A stretch of 10,974 bases of DNA from UBA1412 sp964609795. GTDB taxonomy: Bacteria > Verrucomicrobiota > Verrucomicrobiia > Limisphaerales > UBA1412. Within the stretch, counting starts at the first letter, position 1; every line of letters begins with the position of its first letter. The translations under genes were made by a program, and so were the position numbers. The DNA is taken from the NCBI GenBank assembly GCA_964609795.1, contig CAZSTC010000069.1, positions 1 through 10,974 on the forward strand, written 5' to 3'. Positions 6,501-10,974 of the stretch are shown piece by piece. The notes under the pieces are model-generated. The model was given only the letters and a program-made list of their open reading frames with translations. It did no database searches and was not told the DNA's origin.

Positions 6501-7382
6501 CTAGCCTCCGATTTTTACACGGGGATGAACCTCTTTGAACCGCGCGAGGAGACTCTCCATCAAAACCGCAGAGGGAGCTTCCAATCCCTCCAGAAGAGAG
6601 TGGCGGCCCAGACGCGCATATTTCTCCAGACCGATCTTGTGATAGGGTAACAGATTAATTTGCTCAACGGCGCTGAGAGATTCTACCTTACTGAGCAGGG
6701 CTTCAAGCTCGGGCTCCGAATCATTCACCCCGGGGATAACGGGAACCCGCAGCCAGAGCCGCGGCGCATCCGCTCTCCGGCTGAGGCTCTCGAGGTTTTG
6801 CAGGATGAGCTCATTGGAGCAGCCCGTATATTGAAGATGGAGCTCGGGCGAGATCATCTTCAGGTCAAAAAGAATCAGAGAGCATTGGAGAGCGATTTCC
6901 AGAAAATCTTCTTCTGGCGCAAAGCCGCAGGTATCGAGCGCTACCGATATTTCTTCGCGTTTAAGCTCGGGCAGGAGTTTCCTCAGGAAGTCGGCCTGCA
7001 ACAGCGGCTCGCCTCCGGAGAGAGTCACCCCGCCGCGGCTTTCTTCATAAAAAAGTCGGTCCCGAAGAAGCTCTTTCAGGAGAGCCTCCACCGTGTAACG
7101 GGTACCGGAGATCTGCCTCGCCAGAGTCGGGCAGCCGTAATGGCACTCGGGGCAGCGTGCGCGGGAGAGATTCTGGGCGGATTGATGGGAGCAGGGCTTG
7201 AAGCACTCACCGCACCGGATACATTTGCCCTCGCTCAGGAGAACCTCGGGCTTCGGAGAAATCGCTTCCGGGTTGTGGCACCACCGGCATTGCAGAGGGC
7301 AGCCTTTGAAAAACACCGTCGTGCGGATGCCCGGGCCATCTTGCAGGCAATAATGTTGAATATGGGTGAGAAGTGCCGACAA
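6501..7382 (-). CDS. Glycyl-radical enzyme activating protein (PflA-type radical SAM)
   Basis: This family uses S-adenosylmethionine and a 4Fe-4S cluster to place a glycyl radical on a partner enzyme under anaerobic conditions. The 293-residue protein opens with DGPGIRTTVFFKGC, carries the radical-SAM cluster C28-x3-C32-x2-C35, then a ferredoxin-like site C54/C57/C60/C64. GGEP (123-126), the FDLK segment with QYTG (172-186) and LLPYHKIGLEKYARLG (244-259) are family hallmarks. The second ferredoxin-like site is reduced: C77, C80 and C84 are present in a shortened CxxCxxxCP arrangement where relatives have four cysteines. No glycyl-radical enzyme lies in the window, so the substrate is unknown. 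The start is a TTG at 7382 with no clear ribosome site and a weak AT hairpin just upstream. No in-frame ATG fits, and this start leaves the right N-terminal length. It sits 44 bases after the aminotransferase gene. Confidence 0.93.
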   Translation of the reverse strand: MSALLTHIQHYCLQDGPGIRTTVFFKGCPLQCRWCHNPEAISPKPEVLLSEGKCIRCGECFKPCSHQSAQNLSRARCPECHYGCPTLARQISGTRYTVEALLKELLRDRLFYEESRGGVTLSGGEPLLQADFLRKLLPELKREEISVALDTCGFAPEEDFLEIALQCSLILFDLKMISPELHLQYTGCSNELILQNLESLSRRADAPRLWLRVPVIPGVNDSEPELEALLSKVESLSAVEQINLLPYHKIGLEKYARLGRHSLLEGLEAPSAVLMESLLARFKEVHPRVKIGG

Positions 7383-7426
7383 ATGAAGTGGAAAATTTCT
7401 GATTTTTCGCTCGGTGCCCGTTTTGT

Positions 7427-8620
7427 TTACTTATTCCTTCCGTCCCGAACCTCGGAGACGAACGCCGCCATCCTCTCCATGGCGATTTCGATTTTATCCA
7501 GACTCGTGGCGAAACAGCAGCGCAGGAATCCCTCACCGCTGGGACCGAACGCATTGCCCGGAATGCAGGCCACTTTCTTTTCATTCACCAGCCGGCCGGC
7601 GAATTCCTTGGAGGAAAGCCCGGTGGAAGCGATTGAAGGGAAAGCATAGAAGGAGCCGCGCGGCATGTGGCAGCTCAGGCCCATCGAATTCAAAGCACCC
7701 ACGATGTAATTACGCCGGAGCTTATATTGATCGCGCATCTCCAGGGTTGCGGGTCGGCCGTGACGCAAGGCCTCGATGGCCGCCTCCTGGGAAGCCGTGC
7801 CGGCACAGAGCATGGAATACTGATGGATTTTCATCATCGCCTCGATCAGCTCCGCCGGACCGCAGGCATAACCGATACGGAAGCCGGTCATGGCGAAAGC
7901 CTTGGAAAATCCGTGCAAAAAAAGTGTCCGCTCCTTCATCCCCGGCAGAGAGGCGATGCTCGTATGCTCGCCCTCAAAAGTCAGCTCTGAATAGACCTCA
8001 TCAGTAATCACCAGAATATCGCGTTCCTGAATGATTTTGGCAACGGCCTCAAGCTCTTCGCGGCTCATCGTGCCGCCGGTGGGGTTCGTCGGGAAGTTCA
8101 GAATAATCGCCCGGATATTATCCGTCAGCGCTTCTTCCAGAGCCTGCGGCGTCACGGCAAACTTGCTCCCGACCGAACAATGAATCTGGCGCGGATGCCC
8201 ATGCACCAGGTTGATACTCGGTGCATAGCTGACGTAGCAGGGCTCGTGATAAAGGAATTCATCGCCGGGATTGATCGTCGCCCTCAGGGCCAGGTCCAAA
8301 GCCTGGCTCACCCCGACGGTGACCAGCACTTCATTTTTGGGATTGTAATTGACGTGATAATTGGCCGCGACATAGGTGCTGATCTCTTCGCGCAGACGCA
8401 GCAAACCCAAGTTGGCAGTGTAGGAGGTGTGGCCGCTCTCCAGACTGTAAATAGCGGCCTCGCGGATGCGCCAGGGAGTGACGAAATCCGGTTCGCCAAT
8501 CCCCAGAGAAATCACGTCAGGAACGCCCTGAACGATATCGAAAAAATCACGAATCCCCGAATAGGGAATGCTCCGGACATGCTCAGCGACAAACCGGGAC
8601 GATCCTTTTGGCGAGCTCAT
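7427..8620 (-). CDS. PatA-like PLP-dependent aminotransferase (class I/II)
   Basis: This is a fold-type I aminotransferase of 397 residues, full length for the family. Visible landmarks are the pyridoxal-phosphate lysine K240 in HGFSKAFAMTG, N179 in NFPTNPTGG, D207 and Y210 in ITDEVYSEL, R248 after the lysine loop, and the substrate carboxylate arginine R367 in GFLRCCFATS. The N-terminal run SLGIGEPDFVTPW and the later MKIHQYSMLCAGT and FPSIASTGLSS closely recall Bacillus subtilis PatA, which is associated with acyl-diaminopimelate aminotransfer in lysine synthesis (recollection). An aspartate or aromatic aminotransferase remains possible, because substrate cannot be read from sequence. Its ATG overlaps the clpX stop codon (ATGA, 4 bases), so translation is probably coupled; AGGA lies just upstream. 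This coupling to a protease gene is a recurring neighbourhood in some phyla but has no obvious biochemical reason. Confidence 0.93.
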   Translation of the reverse strand: MSSPKGSSRFVAEHVRSIPYSGIRDFFDIVQGVPDVISLGIGEPDFVTPWRIREAAIYSLESGHTSYTANLGLLRLREEISTYVAANYHVNYNPKNEVLVTVGVSQALDLALRATINPGDEFLYHEPCYVSYAPSINLVHGHPRQIHCSVGSKFAVTPQALEEALTDNIRAIILNFPTNPTGGTMSREELEAVAKIIQERDILVITDEVYSELTFEGEHTSIASLPGMKERTLFLHGFSKAFAMTGFRIGYACGPAELIEAMMKIHQYSMLCAGTASQEAAIEALRHGRPATLEMRDQYKLRRNYIVGALNSMGLSCHMPRGSFYAFPSIASTGLSSKEFAGRLVNEKKVACIPGNAFGPSGEGFLRCCFATSLDKIEIAMERMAAFVSEVRDGRNK

Positions 8621-9915
8621 TCTTCAGTTCCTGTTTTCCCCTTTTTCTTTTTGATCACGATCGGTTTTTCTTTGCCACGCACCACGTCGGAGGTGATCAT
8701 GACAGTGGCACCCTCGGGGAGACTGGAGAGCTCATACATTGTATTGAGCATGATCCGCTCCATCAGACCCCGCAGAGCCCGTACGCCGGTGCCTTTCTCA
8801 ATGGCCTGGCCTGCCAGCGTCTTAAGGGATTCGGGGGTAAACCTCAGAGAGAGTCCATCCATGGCAAAAAGCTTCTCGTATTGCAGAGTCAGCGCGTTGC
8901 GCGTAGTGGTCATAACCTCGACCATCTGGTCCTCGGTGAGCTCATCCAGGAGGGTCACCATCGGTAAACGGCCAACGAACTCCGGGATGAAACCGAAGGC
9001 AACCAGGTCTTCGGGCTCCACCAGTTTATAGGGAGAATGAGAATGAATCTCTTCGACCGATTCCTCACCGCTTTTATTGGTAAAGCCCATGGAACGAGTC
9101 CCCACGCGGCGCTGAATAATCTTATCCAGCCCCACGAAAGCGCCGCCGCAGATAAAAAGGATATTGCGGGTATCGACCTGCAGGAGCTCCTGATGCGGAT
9201 GTTTGCGTCCACCCTGGGGAGGCACGTTGCAGACGGTCCCCTCCAGTATTTTGAGCAGAGCCTGCTGGACGCCTTCGCCCGAAACGTCGCGGGTAATGGA
9301 GACGTTCTCGGTCTTGCGGGCAACTTTATCAATCTCATCAATGTAGACGATACCGATCTGCGCCCGCTCGATATTGTAATCGGCGTTCTGGATCAGCCGC
9401 AGGATGATATTCTCCACATCTTCACCCACGTAACCTGCCTCGGTCACGGTGGTGGCATCGGAAATAGCGAAAGGAACGTTCAGGACACGGGCCAGCGTCT
9501 TGGCTAGAAGCGTTTTGCCCGAACCGGTGGGACCGATCAGGAGGACGTTGGTCTTCTCCAGCTCCACATTGGAAAGAGGCTCAGAGAGTTTATCCGCATA
9601 TTTCGAGCCTTTGCGCTCGCAGAGTATCCGTTTGTAATGATTATGGACGGCGACTGAGAGGGTGCGTTTGGCATCCTCCTGGCCGATGCAGTAACCATCC
9701 AGAGTGGCTTTTATCTCACTCGGGGTAGGAACCTTCTTGAGCTCGGGCGAGGAATCGCCGGTTACAGGACCGATCGTGGAAGAATTACCGCTGAAAATAT
9801 TGGAGATCACTATCGCGCATTCTTTGCAGATGCTCGAATTGCCTCCTTGGAGAACCTTCAGGGTAGAGGACGCCTCCCGACCGCAGAATTCACAACGTAA
9901 CTGATGTTTTGCCAT
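8617..9915 (-). CDS. clpX: ClpX, ATP-dependent unfoldase of the ClpXP protease
   Basis: ClpX is a hexameric AAA+ unfoldase that recognises tagged substrates and threads them into ClpP. The 432-residue protein is normal length. The N-terminal zinc-binding domain has C8, C11, C30 and C33. Walker A is GPTGSGKT (128-135), the pore-1 loop GYVGED (161-166), Walker B IVYIDEID (189-196) and the RKH loop 237-239. The sensor-2 region is GTGVRALRG (375-383), with arginines R379 and R382. The ClpP-docking tripeptide, usually IGF, is MGF here (276-278), a conservative change that keeps the hydrophobic plug and suggests ClpP docking is intact. The C-terminus ends in a lysine-rich tail (423-428). It begins three bases after the clpP stop with a modest ribosome site (AGAAG), and its stop overlaps the aminotransferase start. 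ClpP-ClpX adjacency makes the complex assignment secure. Confidence 0.98.
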   Translation of the reverse strand: MAKHQLRCEFCGREASSTLKVLQGGNSSICKECAIVISNIFSGNSSTIGPVTGDSSPELKKVPTPSEIKATLDGYCIGQEDAKRTLSVAVHNHYKRILCERKGSKYADKLSEPLSNVELEKTNVLLIGPTGSGKTLLAKTLARVLNVPFAISDATTVTEAGYVGEDVENIILRLIQNADYNIERAQIGIVYIDEIDKVARKTENVSITRDVSGEGVQQALLKILEGTVCNVPPQGGRKHPHQELLQVDTRNILFICGGAFVGLDKIIQRRVGTRSMGFTNKSGEESVEEIHSHSPYKLVEPEDLVAFGFIPEFVGRLPMVTLLDELTEDQMVEVMTTTRNALTLQYEKLFAMDGLSLRFTPESLKTLAGQAIEKGTGVRALRGLMERIMLNTMYELSSLPEGATVMITSDVVRGKEKPIVIKKKKGKTGTEE

Positions 9916-9918
9916 GTG

Positions 9919-10590
9919 CTACTTCTTCTTAGGGCTACTCTCCGGGGAGTCGATGCTCTGACCTTGAATAAGGGGGATATCTTTCCGGGCTTTCACGACT
10001 TCATCCACCAGACCGTATTTGCAGGCCTCTTCGGCCATCATGAAGTTGTCGCGGTCGCAATCCTTTTTGATCTGCGCCACGGGCTTACCGGTGTGCTCGG
10101 AGAGTATCTTGTGAATTCTCTTTTTAAGCCGGACCATGTAGTTGGTGCGGATAACGACATCGGAGGCCTGACCCTCAGCGCCGCCCAGAACCTGATGAAT
10201 CATGACAGTGGAATTGGGCAAGGCAAAGCGTTTACCCTTGGTGCCGCCGCTCAGGAGAACGGCTCCCATGCTGGCTGCCATGCCGATGCAGTAGGTATTG
10301 ACGTCGCAGGAGAGAAACTGCATGGTGTCGTAAATTGCCAGACCGGCCGAGACGCTTCCGCCCGGAGAATTGATATAAAGATGGATATCTTTCTTAGGAT
10401 CGGTCATTTGCAAGAACAGTAACTGTGCAATGATCAGGTTTGCGATCTGGTCATCCACCGGAGTTCCCAAAAACACAATGCGGTCCACCAAAAGTCGGGA
10501 GTAAATATCGTAGCCGCGTTCGCCGCGTCCGGTTTGTTCCACAACCATGGGCACCAAAAAATTACTGATCTCGTTCCTGTCCTTTATCAT
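9919..10590 (-). CDS. clpP: ClpP, serine peptidase subunit of the Clp protease
   Basis: ClpP forms a double-ring peptidase chamber in the cytoplasm. In residues counted from the upstream GTG at 10608, the catalytic triad is S113 in GMAASMGA, H138 in VMIHQ and D187 in CDRDNFM. The spacings of 25 and 49 match E. coli ClpP. The N-terminal axial-loop region VVEQTGRGERGYDIYSRLL and the oligomer strand INSPGGSVSAGL are intact, and the C-terminus ends PKKK. I prefer the ATG at 10590, six codons inside the GTG, because GGAAAG stands a few bases upstream and it gives a normal length. A still later ATG at 10548 would begin directly at the axial loop, as a processed form might. It is the first gene of the cluster in this window. 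No trigger factor gene, a common upstream neighbour, is visible before the window ends. Confidence 0.97.
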   Translation of the reverse strand: MIKDRNEISNFLVPMVVEQTGRGERGYDIYSRLLVDRIVFLGTPVDDQIANLIIAQLLFLQMTDPKKDIHLYINSPGGSVSAGLAIYDTMQFLSCDVNTYCIGMAASMGAVLLSGGTKGKRFALPNSTVMIHQVLGGAEGQASDVVIRTNYMVRLKKRIHKILSEHTGKPVAQIKKDCDRDNFMMAEEACKYGLVDEVVKARKDIPLIQGQSIDSPESSPKKK

Positions 10591-10608
10591 ATTGCTTTCC
10601 GTTTTCAC

Positions 10609-10974
10609 TATTCCAAAAGCTGGTCGGAAGCCCCGTCCAGCCTCCGCAAACGGTACACTAAATTACAAGCCAACGCAACATCTCTGCAAAGCCTTCTGAA
10701 AGAAACGAGAAAGCGGGAAAACATCTGCCTTTGCGTGATTAATAACACATTGCTTCAAACAAGGATGGCCATCCACCCATCCATGCGGAAAGTGGCAGAT
10801 ATGAGATATGCACAGGAGAATAAAATCTTGCCGAAAGAATCGTATTCTGCCCACATTTTCTCAGATGATACCTCCGGGGGTATTGGGGATAGGTGTGGGT
10901 GTGCCTTTTTCACGGTTTATGGTTTTGGGGGGATCGGTCATGTTCCAACGGACGGATTTGAGAAGCCAGGGAGT
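10609..10974. other. Non-coding stretch upstream of clpP
   Basis: I see no gene I can support in these 366 bases; the longest open frame (63 codons, left strand) has no family features. The stretch should contain the clpP operon promoter, but I find only weak matches. TTGCGT followed 17 bases later by TACCGT, read leftward near 10650-10678, is too poor to call. No CIRCE (TTAGCACTC/GAGTGCTAA) or CtsR-type heptad repeat is present. GGATGGCCATCC (10763-10774) is a perfect 12-base palindrome. The right end is G-rich, with runs at 10876-10880, 10885-10888, 10897-10899 and 10927-10932. Confidence 0.5.

Noticed and set aside
6660..7649. 329-codon open frame on the right strand, opposite the activase and aminotransferase genes
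   Set aside because: Both genes on the opposite strand carry full sets of catalytic motifs. The frame spans their junction and has no domain features.
8180..9031. 283-codon open frame on the right strand, opposite clpX and the aminotransferase
   Set aside because: It is antisense to two unmistakable genes and has a low-complexity serine/arginine-rich end typical of a shadow frame.
10663..10854. 63-codon open frame on the left strand upstream of clpP
   Set aside because: It has no family features, no good ribosome site and an odd composition rich in Cys, His and Phe; I treat it as chance.

Overview
This window holds eight protein-coding genes in two facing groups. GC content looks moderate to fairly high, except for an AT-richer patch around a small cytochrome c gene (about 4180-4900). 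Nothing points to a phage, an insertion sequence, a CRISPR array or an RNA gene. The organism looks like a Gram-negative-type bacterium: it has Sec-exported proteins with acidic D-x-N-x-N-G loops and a probably periplasmic cytochrome c. The style of the secreted proteins and the clpP-clpX-aminotransferase order suggest the PVC superphylum (Verrucomicrobiota/Lentisphaerota) or an allied uncultured lineage, but this is a weak inference from memory. The glycyl-radical activating enzyme implies at least occasional anaerobic metabolism.

Right-pointing half: positions 1-282 are non-coding and full of short inverted repeats, a triple ATCTG repeat (145-172) and a 12-base palindrome (221-232). Two exported proteins of unknown function follow, 20 bases apart and presumably co-transcribed (283-1869 and 1890-4175). 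The second probably contains a catalytically cryptic (beta/alpha)8-barrel resembling glycoside hydrolases. After a gap with a folded RNA candidate (4234-4267) comes a small, lysine-rich, single-heme cytochrome c (4365-4742), closed by a clear rho-independent terminator (4830-4860).

Left-pointing half: five tightly packed genes are read from the right end leftwards as clpP, clpX, a PatA-like aminotransferase, a radical-SAM glycyl-radical-enzyme activase, then rimO. Gaps are 3 bases, a 4-base overlap, 44 bases and 22 bases, so they probably form one transcription unit. ClpP and ClpX make the ATP-dependent ClpXP protease. RimO methylthiolates ribosomal protein S12. The aminotransferase and the activase add amino-acid and anaerobic metabolism to this protein-quality cassette. 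The region upstream of clpP (10609-10974) holds no gene I can support and should contain the operon's promoter.

Most of the window is ordinary housekeeping DNA, and I see no convincing new defence, mobile or signalling system. The least explained parts are the two-gene secreted operon with its repeat-rich leader, the orphan activase with a depleted second iron-sulfur site and a TTG start, and the unusually long RimO.
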